DNA of 64,000 bases from Haemonchus contortus. Lineage: Eukaryota; Nematoda; Chromadorea; Rhabditida; Trichostrongylidae. Shown in pieces: positions 38,101-47,760 of this stretch. A program made the translations under genes and the position numbers. The DNA is taken from positions 4,729,374-4,793,373 of the forward strand of contig LS997567.1 of assembly GCA_000469685.2 (NCBI GenBank), read 5' to 3'. Every line of letters starts with the position of its first letter. The first letter of the stretch is position 1. Below the pieces are notes generated by a model. That model was not told the DNA's origin, did not search any database, and saw only the letters and a program-made list of their open reading frames with translations.

Positions 38101-41100
38101 TTGAACGATCAGTAAGTCATTTCAGCTAACAACTTCATTCTCGACCTGAAATAGGGTAGAGTAAAGAGTGTAACTTTTTGAACAAATACTAGTATTCTAC
38201 TTTTTAGACTCGCCACAGCATTGAGGTAAGAGTTGCGATGTGTTTGAAGTGAAATAACGAAACTGCGCGAGTGTGTAAAATGTGATACTGTGTTTTGGAA
38301 TTCTTAATACTTTTGTTTTACTGTTTAACGAACACAATATTTACCGAATAGAGTTGCGGTGCAAGTGTGCGTGACAATTTGGAACTGATTTACTACTTAT
38401 ACAACAAAACTACCATGTTTACAAATCACAGATATCCCTTGAGCTTGACTTTTGACTGTTGAATGGTATATGTCCGAGGAAACCTGGTCCGGAGCTTGAA
38501 CTTTGTCTGCAATCTCTTCAGTTACTCGTATTTACTGCATACCCATGAGGGAGGTATAAGACCGTCAGGGCCCGCTAATTTGCTGAAAAATTCTTCTCTC
38601 TGATGAAAATGATGTTGCATGTGGTTAGAGCTGTTGGTGTTTTGATCTGGGCGTCACCCAGCCCTTTTGTGATTGGTGGTTTACGTAGGGGCACCAATTG
38701 CGAATGTCCTTCACACGCTTCTAAGGGGCGGAGCTTGCAATTAACTTCTCTTGCAGTAGTTTGTACTACTACTTTATGATAAAAGCACTCTCGCAAGTCT
38801 TGGAAATTCATTTTCATACTTCTTACAATTAGTAAGGTTATTTGCAAACTCTTTCGCAGTAGGATTTCCATTTCCTGTGGGAAAAGCTTCGGAATAGCAT
38901 ACGAGAAATTCCAGGCCTCGTCGCTTACAATTCTTCGGGCTTTCCATTTCCTCTGGAATAGTTATCTCTTAATTAGTGGTTATGTTCTGCCTTGATTCAG
39001 ATTTGATCTACTCTAATTTAGTGATGTTCTTTGCTTTCAGAGCACCGCAAACTTCCACTACCACATACGTCGTTCCACCATCGTTCAGTGTCAGTCAAGC
39101 AGTTCCTGGACAATGGCATTTAGCCAATACATGGTATGCATTTCTTCCACTGTTTCACTCTTTTTTTCCTTCAAATTCCCGTTTTTCATCAGTGGTCTGC
39201 ATCTTTTCCTAATCATACTCATACCCACTGACATATACTCACAGTTGAATGTGTTAGAATGGCAATTATGGCAAAGGCGTCGCAGTCTGCGTGGGCGTGC
39301 CTACCTGCGACAATCCTCTCGTTGGCTCACGGGAGACGGGCAGTAGGAACGATTTACTGTAATCGATTCGCCGCACGCGGCTGTCGCGGACCATTCACTC
39401 GCCCTTATTACAGCTCTACCGTTCTTCATACAGCTCAATCGCTGTGCGATTATTCCTTTTGGCATGATTCTACTGTTAGTTCTTTTGTTCCTGTGTTTCT
39501 TACCTGCTGCTGCGTTCTGCTATACTCCTTCGCGCGCGGCGTCTCTCGCCGCAACGCGACAATTTCGTTCCTACTGCACCACACCCTTGACTCACTCTTT
39601 TGTGTCACTACCTTGTAGCTGTAGCATGTAGGCCTTTTTGGACACGCATCGAGAGAAAGTTCCGTTTAAACATACCATTGTACTCAATGTGACCTCTGTC
39701 GCATTTCTATTGCTTTTTCAAAAAATATCTATTTGCAGTTATGAGAACAGGAATGAAAACCGATGGCGATACCAATCGATATTCGTTTCAGCTTCGCATC
39801 ACCACCAGTTCCTGCACCAACGCCCCTCTACAGTGCGCCACTCTATGGTGCACCATTCTACAGCGCTCCCGTTTCCTATGAGACCAAGAGAGTGAAGCTT
39901 GAGATCGATATCGACACCCAGCAAGACGTATTCGTTATGGTAATACATCTTTGCTATCTTTTCCGGTTTTTAAATTAGACCGATTCCCCCAACCTTCCTT
40001 AGGCTAAATAAAAGTTGAAGTTGTTCCAGCTCCACCACGAAACACTGTAATATCAGGTTGAGTCATAAGTCCTCGGACGAGAGATCATAACTCAGGAAAG
40101 AGGAGACGAAAGTGGGCGCGCGTGGCATTGTTAGATAGAGTATGGAAAGCTCTTCCAAATACATGCTAACGAACACACCGAACTGTCTCCTTCCCTGCAA
40201 CCATGCCCCATGATTTCAAGCTGTCACAAATCAACTTCCACAACACCATTTTTTCTTTTTTTTATCTGACCAAGATTCCGCGGAGATCGATAGACGTATT
40301 AAGAAGTTTGCAAGAAGGGTGCTCCTGCTAGATGCACCATTCACAAGTGGCACACGAAGTTCACGTCGGACGACCATTCCATCGAAAATGAAGACCGTCC
40401 GGGACGCTTAATGGAGTTGGATTTGGGGGTGCTGCGGAGCCAGGTGGAAGCCGATCCGTATCAGACTACTCGTGAACTGGCAGTCACCCTTGGGGAGTCA
40501 GTCCACAATTATTCGTGGATTGAAGTCAATCGGCAAGGTGCGAAAGCTCGGTCGATGGGTGCCTCATGCTTTGAAGCACTATGACATAGCCTGCCGCGCC
40601 GACATAGCACTTTCTTTTCTCACGCTTAAGCGCAGGAGATGGTCAGGTGTACTCGTTACTATGTATTTGGAAGAGCTTTGTATACTCTATCCAACGATGC
40701 CTAGCGCGTCCGTTTTCGTCACCTCTTTCCCGAGTTATGATCTCTAGAAGTCATCACTATGACATTGTCCGAGGACTTATGGCTCAACCTAGTAGTTGAA
40801 TTTCATTTCAGCGTTTAATAAACCTTTTGAGTGAGGCTGGGTCCCTCGGTTTTCAACATGTGTGGGCTGCGTGTAGCCGACCGGACCTCAAAATGATTTC
40901 CACTTATCCCCCAGAAAATGGATTTTTGATGGGGGAGCGATCAAAGGGATGAAATTTCAATAGAAAATGGCTAAAAGGCAAAAAATGCGGGAAAATTTCA
41001 AAAGTCAATAATTAGAAAAAACGGATCTCGAATCACTTCACTCATGAACCCTTTGACGACAATGTGGATTTCGACGTGGGCGCGCCCATGGGACCACGCT

Positions 41101-42511
41101 CCTCTCCTTTCGCGCGCGACTGGCACCCACCGGTGGGTAGCACTGTCCCAAGAGAAAATTCTTTCACTGGCTTACTGAATTTAGCAGTTGGTAAGGAACA
41201 AGAAAGTATGGTGGCACCCAAAATTGGGTGCCAATGTCCCAGTCACAGTGGCACCCACCGGTGGGTGCCATTGTCGTCAAAGGGTCAATTGATGTACAGG
41301 AGCAGGAATTTGGAGGCACTAAAAATCTTACTCTATCAAAAGTAAACAATGAATGTTATGAAGCGCTTCCACTGTCTAATCGGGTTTTCGGCTGAACCTA
41401 TTCAGTCATTTCCGATTTTCGTGAAAATGCCTCTGACTTACACGTTTCGGTCAAGTTCTTCAATTTGGTTACTAGTTGATAATTTTCCTTAATACTTCAG
41501 TTTCTCCTACACTTGTTAAATATACTAATATTATTTTCATCCAGGGCTCGTTCCTGAATTGGCAATGTGCATTAAAATGTGACCCGATAGGTGTGGGAAG
41601 ACGAGGTCTAACACTCGATTTACCACGAGGAAGGTGAGTGATTGAATACTGGTAACTTTTGAGGTTATGATTGTTGTAGTTGACTCCCATATATCGTAGA
41701 CAATTAAACTGAGCTTCAGAAAGTAGTGTCTGAGAAAATATGAGAATGTGGCGGGTAGTGGGTATAGTCTGTAGGTCACCAATTCAAAAAGTCAGGCCTG
41801 GCATTACTAGTAAAGGTTACTCCTGTAAATTCTGTTAGACTAGACTACCCCATGTACCCAACGTCTGCTACTTCCAGCCGCTTCTTAGGAGTTCCGTACG
41901 TTTACCGATCGCATTACTTGAAAAGAAAAGAGGTCCACGTGATGGGTGCTCCTGGAGGCCCATCGTTCTGTTGGTACCGCCGTGCCTCTCTCATCCTACG
42001 TTTCTTCCGTTTCTACGCTATTTCTCTATTCCAGTGATTAGCCAAGTGTTTTTACGAGCAATTGCACCACTTCACCGGACAGAGTCAAGAGTACGGTGAT
42101 AGTGTTTAGACTCTTTGGGACTGATGAGAGGGTGATGAGAGGGTAATACATTAACCCTCCAGTTTTTCATTGGTTCATAAGTTCGTTTTTCATCTGTGTA
42201 AAGCTGTAAAAAATCGTTCTGACAGGTGACTTCTTGTCCCTCCTGTTCCCCCTCCTCCTTTGCCCAGGTGGGTTCCTAGAGGGGCAGGTTAATTTGCATG
42301 AAGTCAAACACAGTCCCTGAAATAAATGCAGCTTTAGGTCAGTCGAAGTTACTGGCTCAGCTTCAGTTGAAGACTTATTTTTTATAAGTTTTTTAATTGT
42401 TTCAGGCACGAGTTCCGATTTTTGGCAGATGGTAATTGGATGACGTCGTCATTGTACACGAAAGTTCCCAACGGATTTGGTGGCGACAATAATCTGCTCT
42501 GGGTAGAATAA
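21745..42511 (+). CDS. Gene A: TDP-43-N-like, coiled-coil, CBM48-like protein (23 exons)
   Basis: Coding exons: 21745-21778, 22642-22777, 23072-23145, 26626-26718, 28028-28158, 29824-29912, 33714-33803, 34495-34587, 34684-34818, 35114-35284, 35343-35378, 36173-36292, 36353-36423, 36486-36547, 36714-36802, 37165-37236, 37313-37450, 38028-38111, 38208-38225, 39041-39133, 39783-39939, 41545-41633, 42406-42511. All introns are GT-AG. The exons total 2181 nt, giving 726 residues plus TAA. Domains in order: TDP-43-like N-terminal fold (13-82); basic Ser/Lys linker (82-156); coiled coil (157-400); Pro/Ser break (about 412-430); coiled coil (446-578); Pro/Tyr-rich region (611-642); CBM48/AMPK-beta-like E-set (645-726). 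Likely a cytoplasmic or nuclear scaffold, since no signal peptide or membrane segment is visible. Exon 8 could instead start at 34312 in the same phase, adding 61 residues. No catalytic domain is present, and binding to polysaccharide is inferred from the C-terminal domain only. Confidence 0.85.
26190..26365 (-). repeat. Partial SINE-like repeat in gene A intron 3
   Basis: A reverse-strand copy with an internal deletion. On + it ends with the family words GATCCCGGATTTAAGCC, ACGCATG and AATGCGCCGCTTGCCACTAC, which are the A-box and B-box-like region read backwards. The middle third of the family is missing. Confidence 0.55.
28358..28615. mobile_element. MULE-type non-autonomous element, family M2 copy 2
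   Basis: A 258-bp copy in gene A intron 5. It has the same ends as the 14330 copy and a perfect 9-bp duplication CGCTTTTTC at 28349-28357 and 28616-28624. The right end has a single change inside the inverted repeat (TAATGCACC). Confidence 0.85.
29262..29552 (-). repeat. tRNA-derived SINE-like repeat in gene A intron 5
   Basis: A reverse-strand copy. On + it runs from GAGGGATGCGCACCGCATTC, through TTCAGAATCGTAGTAGC and CCTGATCGAGTCTGGTACC, to the reversed B-box (GATTCGAACCCGTGACC) and A-box region (GACATTTACCAC). The B-box is close to the tRNA consensus GGTTCGAATC. It ends 272 bp before exon 6. Confidence 0.7.
30357..30628 (+). repeat. tRNA-derived SINE-like repeat in gene A intron 6
   Basis: A plus-strand copy. 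It has A-box-like GTGGCAGGTGGTGCACC, a B-box-like region near GGGGGTCGATATTCC, then GCCTCGTCTGGGAGC, GTATAGGCCCCACATGCA and GGGGCGCATCCCAAAAAGGG. Confidence 0.7.
30751..32040. repeat. Tandem duplication, two units of about 666 bp
   Basis: Unit 1 begins at 30751 (CAGAACGGCACTTATCC) and unit 2 at 31417 (CAGAACGCTACTTATCC), an offset of 666 bp. The first 310 bp of each unit are nearly identical, for example GGGACCTTGTCCAATTGTGG in both. The second halves (from TGTCTAGAAGCTTAGC) are clearly related but more diverged. It lies in gene A intron 6 and has no coding potential. Confidence 0.75.
32841..33115 (+). repeat. tRNA-derived SINE-like repeat in gene A intron 6
   Basis: A diverged plus-strand copy. 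It has GTGGTGGCAAATGGCTCAC, then GTCTGAATTCTGGATCGATA, CAGGCTCGTCCGTAAGGATG and a tail with GGGGCCTATCTTTC. Open frames of up to 136 codons crossing it are by-products. Confidence 0.6.
33315..33572. mobile_element. MULE-type non-autonomous element, family M2 copy 3
   Basis: A 258-bp copy in gene A intron 6, ending 141 bp before exon 7. It is flanked by a perfect 9-bp duplication TCAAAGAAG at 33306-33314 and 33573-33581. The ends and interior match the copies at 14330 and 28358 closely. Confidence 0.85.
38208..38225 (+). other. 18-nt microexon of gene A
   Basis: Six codons' worth of sequence lies between TACTTTTTAG and GTAAGA, joined in phase 2 on both sides. It adds residues within QLATALR at the end of the coiled coil. 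Without it the frame is unchanged, so it may be optional. The acceptor and donor are both good nematode matches. Confidence 0.6.
39331..39586. mobile_element. MULE-type non-autonomous element, family M2 copy 4 (variant)
   Basis: A 256-bp copy in gene A intron 20. It is flanked by 9-mers TTGGCTCAC (39322-39330) and TTGACTCAC (39587-39595), one mismatch. Its terminal repeats read GCAGTAGGAACG and CGTTCCTACTGC, whereas the other copies have GCGTTAGGAACG. The change is present at both ends, so the inverted repeat still pairs. Confidence 0.85.
40053..40792 (+). pseudogene. Mariner-type transposon relic
   Basis: Terminal inverted repeats are AGGTTGAGTCATAAGTCCTC at the left and GAGGACTTATGGCTCAACCT at the right, near TA dinucleotides. 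The interior keeps parts of a mariner transposase N-terminal DNA-binding region. One stretch runs from HKWHTKF to VEADPYQTTRELAV, followed after a frame change by a block with SIGKVRKLGRWVPH. The catalytic part is missing and there are frameshifts, so it is inactive. It lies in gene A intron 21. Confidence 0.8.
41048..41285. repeat. Short inverted-repeat element with three internal palindromes
   Basis: The ends ACCCTTTGACGACAATG and CATTGTCGTCAAAGGGT are perfect 17-bp inverted repeats. Inside are three related palindromes, GGCACCCACCGGTGGGTAGC, GGCACCCAAAATTGGGTGCC and GGCACCCACCGGTGGGTGCC, which would form hairpins. It lies in gene A intron 21. No clear target duplication was found. Confidence 0.7.
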
Positions 42512-42912
42512 TAGCACGACAGCCACGCCCATGCATTGCCATCTGACTTCATACGTCCTCTCCGATCGCTCTTCTCTCTCCGTCTCTTTCTTTCTCTTTC
42601 TCTCACATTCGCTATCCTCTCCTACTCTGTCACCATTTGCATCAATGACAATGATGATAGTGATGAAAATGATGCTACGCGATGATGTCTATGCCACTTC
42701 TTATGTTACCAAGACCAACACATAAGTATCAATTTTTACGCCGCCATGTTTATGCGTTTCCTCAAAACCAAGAAGAAGCCAATCATCCCACTTTACTGTT
42801 CCGTTTTATCATCTTTCCTATTACTCGCTGTTTCTAATCTTTTATTTGGGTTATAAACACTGGTTCCCGTTGAGATTTTACTAGAGCGTTGTGTGTAGGA
42901 TATGTGTAGGTC

Positions 42913-42918
42913 AATAAA
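42913..42918 (+). terminator. Polyadenylation signal AATAAA of gene A
   Basis: The first AATAAA after the gene A stop codon, giving a 3' UTR of roughly 420 bases. The intervening sequence contains CT-rich and CATT-rich stretches but no other strong exon. Confidence 0.55.
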
Positions 42919-43829
42919 AATATAAATGTGAAAGTTGTTCAGAAGTTAAAAGTGCATACGATCGATATGATTCGTACCAATCATAACTGCTACTGGAAGT
43001 ACTAATTATGGTGCTGATCGTATTTTTTCAAAAGTTAATATAGTCGTGTCCTTTGCCACGATCAAAGCTACACCGCAGTCGAAAATGAAGTCCTTGCAAT
43101 TTCCGTATTGCACGGCTCTGACGCGAGCGGTCGCGGAGCGGCGGTTTCAATCCGGTGTGCTATGCAAGTTTTAGTGGATACGTTCGAGTAAAGCAGGGTC
43201 ACAATGCTCACGGGAAGTGTTTGCGAAAGTTTCCAGCGGTGAGGTTTTATATTTACTAGTTTTAATCTTGCATGCCCCGCATCACCTTGGAAGGCTTCCT
43301 CTTGATAGTTTGATACAGTACGTCTTGCTTACTCATCACTCGGACATTAACAAAAGAAAATGTCGTCGAGCAGGTATACGGTTGGATTTTTTGAGTTGTT
43401 TTCTGAGTAATTGAGTTTTCTGAGCTGCTAACATGGAAATAAGTCCGGATTGGATCGAATCCACGGTAGTACCTCCTTACAACATCACAACTCAGAATTA
43501 CTTCTTAGCACAGTCTTCTTCTTGTATGCTATGCCTTTCATTCTTTGTTCGGGGTCTGCCTTCCGTAGCTCTTCCAGACGTGTTCAGTGGTGTTCGTATA
43601 GTCTTCAGAACTAGTTGCTTAAGCCTACGTCGGCGACAATTCCCAGCAGAAACACCACAACTCACATAAGATACGACTGTTCCTTTTCTTCCTTCGGCTG
43701 AATCCTTACTGACTTGTTGTTATTAACCAGTAATAGAAGTCGATCTTTCCTCCTGTTCAACCAAATAAAATGTCTATCTTGCGATATTGTGTTTCCATAT
43801 TCACCCGCCATGAGCTATGTTAGCTTCTG

Positions 43830-44206
43830 AAGGAGCAGATCACATAATTTTGTGTTGTGGAGTATTGGAAGGTATGGTGCGGAATAGTGCGAAAATGGCG
43901 AAGAAATAGCTAAATCGGCGGATTTTCCGAAATATAAGACTATGTGTCTTTGAGCGTCTAGGTGTCTCCCGCATAAGCGTACTATTCGTCGGCGTCCTAA
44001 GGCTTCATCGTGAATGGTGCAGCCTTAACAGGGCCGTCATAACACGGCCACTTTTGGGTGTATACGTCGGTCAGGCCAATTTCTGAGCTCTTATAACGCT
44101 TTGTCGACGTTTTTAGACCCGAGAATATCCCACGTGCTATGACTGGAAGCCAAAGGTTCATTTCAGATGGAAATTTAGGGGACCATTTTCGTCGTTAATT
44201 GTGCTT
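43830..44206. mobile_element. Degenerate TTAA-type MITE
   Basis: The left end GAAGGAGCAGATCACATAATT and right end CGTCGTTAATTGTGCTTTCA resemble the ends of the intact copies at 47908, 54128 and 56888. The interior shares the words TCATCGTGAATGGTGCAGCC and AGACCCGAGAATA-like blocks with the 47908 copy. The TTAA duplications are no longer intact. Confidence 0.45.
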
Positions 44207-44889
44207 TCAACCATTACAGGAGCCATTCCATTGCTTTCATTAGAGAATGTGCATCAGTCGTCACACTTTCGCCCACTTCTTCTTGTTCTCGACAAAGATG
44301 ATTGTTAGACGGCTGCCTAATTTGAGCCTAGACACTTTCGTTTAGTAGTTAGTGTCACTCCACTTAACAGACATCAAGGACCTCTTGTTTTCTTCACGAT
44401 ATTGCTGTTCCTCATTCGAAATTCCAACTTTGTAAGTTGTAAGAACTGTGTCAGAACAAAGAACAGAGAATTCCGGCTTCAGTCTGAAACGTTCTATGGT
44501 GCGGCTACATAAACACCTTCCCCTCAGAGTTTTAGTGGTGTTTGAATATGTGTCTGACTCATATGGTGACTTCCGGGGACCAACCGAGGAACGAGTAAGT
44601 GATTTCGTACTCCACAGCAGTGTAGAATCAAGCAACTGCTCGGAAACGAGTTCGTCTCAGACGTATCAACCTCTGAGAAGGTTGTGATCACTGAACTGGT
44701 GGGGCAATAGCGGCGACACTTGGCGCTTCTCTAATTTCACTCTTAAAACGGGAATAGGCTATAAGAACGAGATCGAGGTTTTTCGGTGCTTCTTTGAACT
44801 TTGAGATCGTCCGTCCTCACCTTCGCAATTCTCTTTCTTAGCCTCCTGTACTATTTCTATGATATTCCTTTTTTATCTTTAACCACATG

Positions 44890-45475
44890 TACATACACCT
44901 GGTAGCCACGCACGCTATCGCGTGCGCTAGGGGCTCTAGCCATAAGGGACAGAGCCACATGAGCTGATTTTCATTAAAGTCCTTTATCGGATTTATGAGT
45001 TTCCGCTCAAACCCCGCCCTCTGTGGGCGGAGTTTGGTCTGTCACTCACCATAAGTGCTCCCATCCTGTCGCCTATACTTCTTCCAACTTTGAACTTTCT
45101 AGGTACACGGGACAGGAGTTATGATTTTCTAAAATGTTTTCATGAAGCGTTGCATTTTTGGAGAACGCCCCGCCCATCGGGGGTGGGTCTCCCCAGTTGG
45201 ATCTGACTTACCAATGCACACCTCTAGCCACCTTTGAACCTCAGTTTTGAAGGAATATTGTGACTGAATTTGATATCATGGTCCTCAATACAGCTCATTT
45301 CGATGCACGCCACGCCCACTGTGGGCGGGGCTCGGCCAAGCTGATGTGTGCTTTATACTTCTCGGGACATGGCCCACCCAACCCACGCTTGATCCGGCCT
45401 CTCCAGGCAGTTCTAAAGGAGCTAAGGAATTTCGTGACAGACATACAGACAGACAGACAGACGGACAGATAGGCA
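44890..45475. repeat. Repeat-like block ending in a CAGA microsatellite
   Basis: The block contains reiterated GTGGGCGG motifs (CCCTCTGTGGGCGGAGTTTG, CCCACTGTGGGCGGGGC, CCCGCCCATCGGGGGTGGG). It ends at 45440-45475 in an ACAGACAGACAGAC tract. This composition suggests a non-autonomous repeat with a microsatellite tail, but no second copy lies in the window, so the call is tentative. Confidence 0.4.
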
Positions 45476-47728
45476 GACGAAGCGCTTTATAGTAAGTAGG
45501 ATACCCTCACGTACCGGAGTTCTAGGTATTTCACTTTTCCCTTTTTATGAACTGGATTCCTGTCGCTCGAAGCTTGGGCCGTTGACCACAGCACTTGTGA
45601 AAGCTATAAACCAAGCTCTCGTAGAAGAACCCTAGTCGCTCGTAAAACCGGTTTCTTTCACGTAAGATATCGCCGTCAATGTTGCAACCGATGCTTTCGG
45701 TGATCGTAGTCAAACATACACGAAATCGGATCAGTTAAGGGGCGAACACCCAGCCACCGCCCTCTTGGCTACGGGTGTGTCACTCATTCCCGAACACGAC
45801 CACAGCAGTCATCTCATCGCGTGTGGTAGGCGATATGCCGGCCCTGACTAACTGCCGACCCGACGGGCTGACAAACCTGTTCTTGGCCTGCATCTTGTTC
45901 AATCACCACTACCTTCCTATTGATCATTCCGCCACGACCGTTTCTGAATTTGCATAGTCCATTCATTTCTATACGTCTTGAGGTCGCATCAGATCACCTC
46001 AATCCACAGCATGTCGCCGTTTTAACGTGCGCGCTCACCTCCGCCCCAACTTTACCGTGGAATTCCTCGAGACCTGTTGTTTTTGTGTACGTTACTCGGC
46101 GGTGTACTTTACTGTAAAACATGGGATATCACTTCTAGTATTGTTCTTTGAAGTAGGCGTGATGATACCAAAAAAAAAGGCATTCGACAGATGAAGAACG
46201 ATGCCGACAGTGCTAATTACTCGTGTGATTTCGCTGAAAAAAAAAGTGACACATGGGAATCTGTCATTGATAAGAAACAGCGTTCATGTCGCTCACATGT
46301 GACTGAAATCGTCCGAAAACCATCTGATCCAACGAGAAGGGTCGTATTCGGGACAAAAGGGGTGAAGTCGTAGAGTCATGGCGAAGAATTCTCAGATGGT
46401 AGGCCACCAATCGATCTATTCAACTAGTTTGTCTACCTGATGACTAAGACGCTCCGATACCGCTGCTTAGTCGCTGAGTCTTCTTCTCGTCTGTTACTTT
46501 TGGGTTACTGTTCGGCCTTTTCATGACTAACTAACAAAGTAAGTAATAAGCGAGCTCTCAAAAATTGGATAGAATGACCCTTCGCGTCCGACCAATCGAC
46601 CCAATCGACTGACCCCATGTCTACTTTAGCCGCTACGTGACCGCTCGCGCGTCCTCAACCTTTTACCTCCTCATGTTCTATTTGTTGAGCCCGATGTTTC
46701 GGAAAATCATCGAAGACGTTTTCTATTCGTTATTTTTTCAGTCCAAAAGGAAAGATTCCTCTTTGAGGACCAAAATGTAGACTGGTACATCAGTCGGCGC
46801 AATTTTCTTGGAATGTATGCTGCTGTAATGGTTGGAAATTATCATTTTTCCAATCCCTTCATTTACAATCCTCTCTATCGACGATGCTTCTTTTAAATTA
46901 CGAGCATAGGACAGATGCTTTTACAAGAGCAAAGTCTGAGGAGGGTTCGGACTTGGAAGCAAAACTTCCATTCGCCTGGCTTGACCCTTGTTGAGTCAAT
47001 ATAATCTGATCATCCTATAACTGCTTCGTTCTACTCGAAGGGCTTCCTTTTCTGGGGCATTCAAATCTGCTGCTGACGACCTCTTCATTCTCTTATGACC
47101 ATTTACTTACTGCGATTTGTCTCAATCATTCAAAGCTGTAAGTTTCTCGGGGTAGAAGCTGTTTTGATCCGAAAGAAATGCTCCAATCCTATTTTTTTAC
47201 AAACCTTTTTACCCTTTTCCCCACATCAGTACTGTTTAGCTCTGTTTTATAGAGTGATTATCATATCAGTTCCTTACTTTGTTGTTGTTTTTTCCAAGTT
47301 TTTATTTTTTTTTAGCTGTCTCAAAGCACATTTCCTTAGACGGAATCCTTTTTTCCTTGTGGTTTCTTTCATCTGCAATCGTTTAATTTGGCCTCTCTTG
47401 GCAAAACTCTTAGTCTTTGAACTAACTGGTAATCACCCTCCCATGAATGTGATGCACAACCCAACGCCAAAATATTTTGCGTTACGTGTTCCGATCGTTC
47501 TGGCTATTTCGCTTTCATTGGGCCCCTGTGCGTGCTTGATACGGCTTACCTTACCTTGATGTCTTATTGCTTGAACTGCACAAAGAAACCAAGGTACAAA
47601 GTACGCTGAGTGACCTGTTATTGGTGATTTAGCCTAGATGACTTCCCATTGGTGAGTCATCGGGCTCCACCAATCAGCGCTGGTCTAGCACCTGCAGAAC
47701 ATTAGACCGTTCATTGTTTACTATCAGA

Positions 47729-47734
47729 TTTCAG
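47729..47734 (+). promoter_or_regulatory. Likely spliced-leader acceptor of gene B
   Basis: A strong 3' splice site (ATCAGATTTCAG) ends at 47734, 26 bases before the gene B ATG. No in-frame upstream exon was found, which fits trans-splicing of a leader. Confidence 0.55.
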
Positions 47735-47760
47735 CATAGCTGTACAAACTCACTACCACA

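Larger units (their letters stand above)
29824..38225 (+). other. Coiled-coil region of gene A, exons 6-19
   Basis: Exons 6-12 encode charged heptad-like sequence rich in Glu, Lys, Arg, Leu and Gln, for example VNQLVEEKNREIEKLLDANE. A Pro/Ser segment (LTIPPPSSGSPKPRAG) in exons 13-14 interrupts it, and exons 15-19 resume the heptads. Exons 7-12 and 16-20 are all multiples of three nt bounded by phase-2 introns, so each could be skipped or repeated without shifting the frame. Exon 19 is only 18 nt. Confidence 0.75.
39783..42511 (+). other. CBM48/AMPK-beta-like domain, exons 21-23 of gene A
   Basis: Residues 645-726 form an E-set-type beta sandwich by motif. VFVMGSFLNWQ (659-669) corresponds to the GSFNNW loop of AMPK-beta. 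It is followed by LTLDLPRGRHEFRFLADGNW (684-703) and DNNLLWV (719-725). Trp668, Trp703 and Asn721 match carbohydrate-contacting positions of AMPK-beta, and Arg696 stands where AMPK-beta has Lys. The exon 21 acceptor is set at 39782 (TTCGTTTCAG). Another AG at 39739 would throw the frame off. The preceding Pro/Tyr repeats (PLYSAPLYGAPFYSAP) look disordered. Confidence 0.8.
42519..47733. other. 3' UTR and intergenic region between genes A and B
   Basis: After the gene A 3' UTR, about 4.8 kb carry no exon chain I can support. The stretch holds a degenerate TTAA element (about 43830-44206) and a repeat with a CAGA tail (44890-45475). It also holds a 154-codon T-rich open frame (47095-47559) judged to be chance. 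The distance argues against genes A and B being one operon. Confidence 0.4.

Noticed and set aside
39638..39895. Frame using the acceptor at 39739 for gene A exon 21
   Set aside because: It leads to a stop at 39895 and breaks the Pro/Tyr and CBM48-like reading. The acceptor at 39782 keeps the phase.
44890..45475. CRISPR-like or tandem array, because of repeated GTGGGCGG words
   Set aside because: The words are irregularly spaced with no spacer structure; the tract at the end is a simple microsatellite.
47095..47559. 154-codon hydrophobic open frame upstream of gene B
   Set aside because: It is T-rich, so Phe, Leu and Val arise by composition. It has no leader acceptor near the ATG and no family resemblance.
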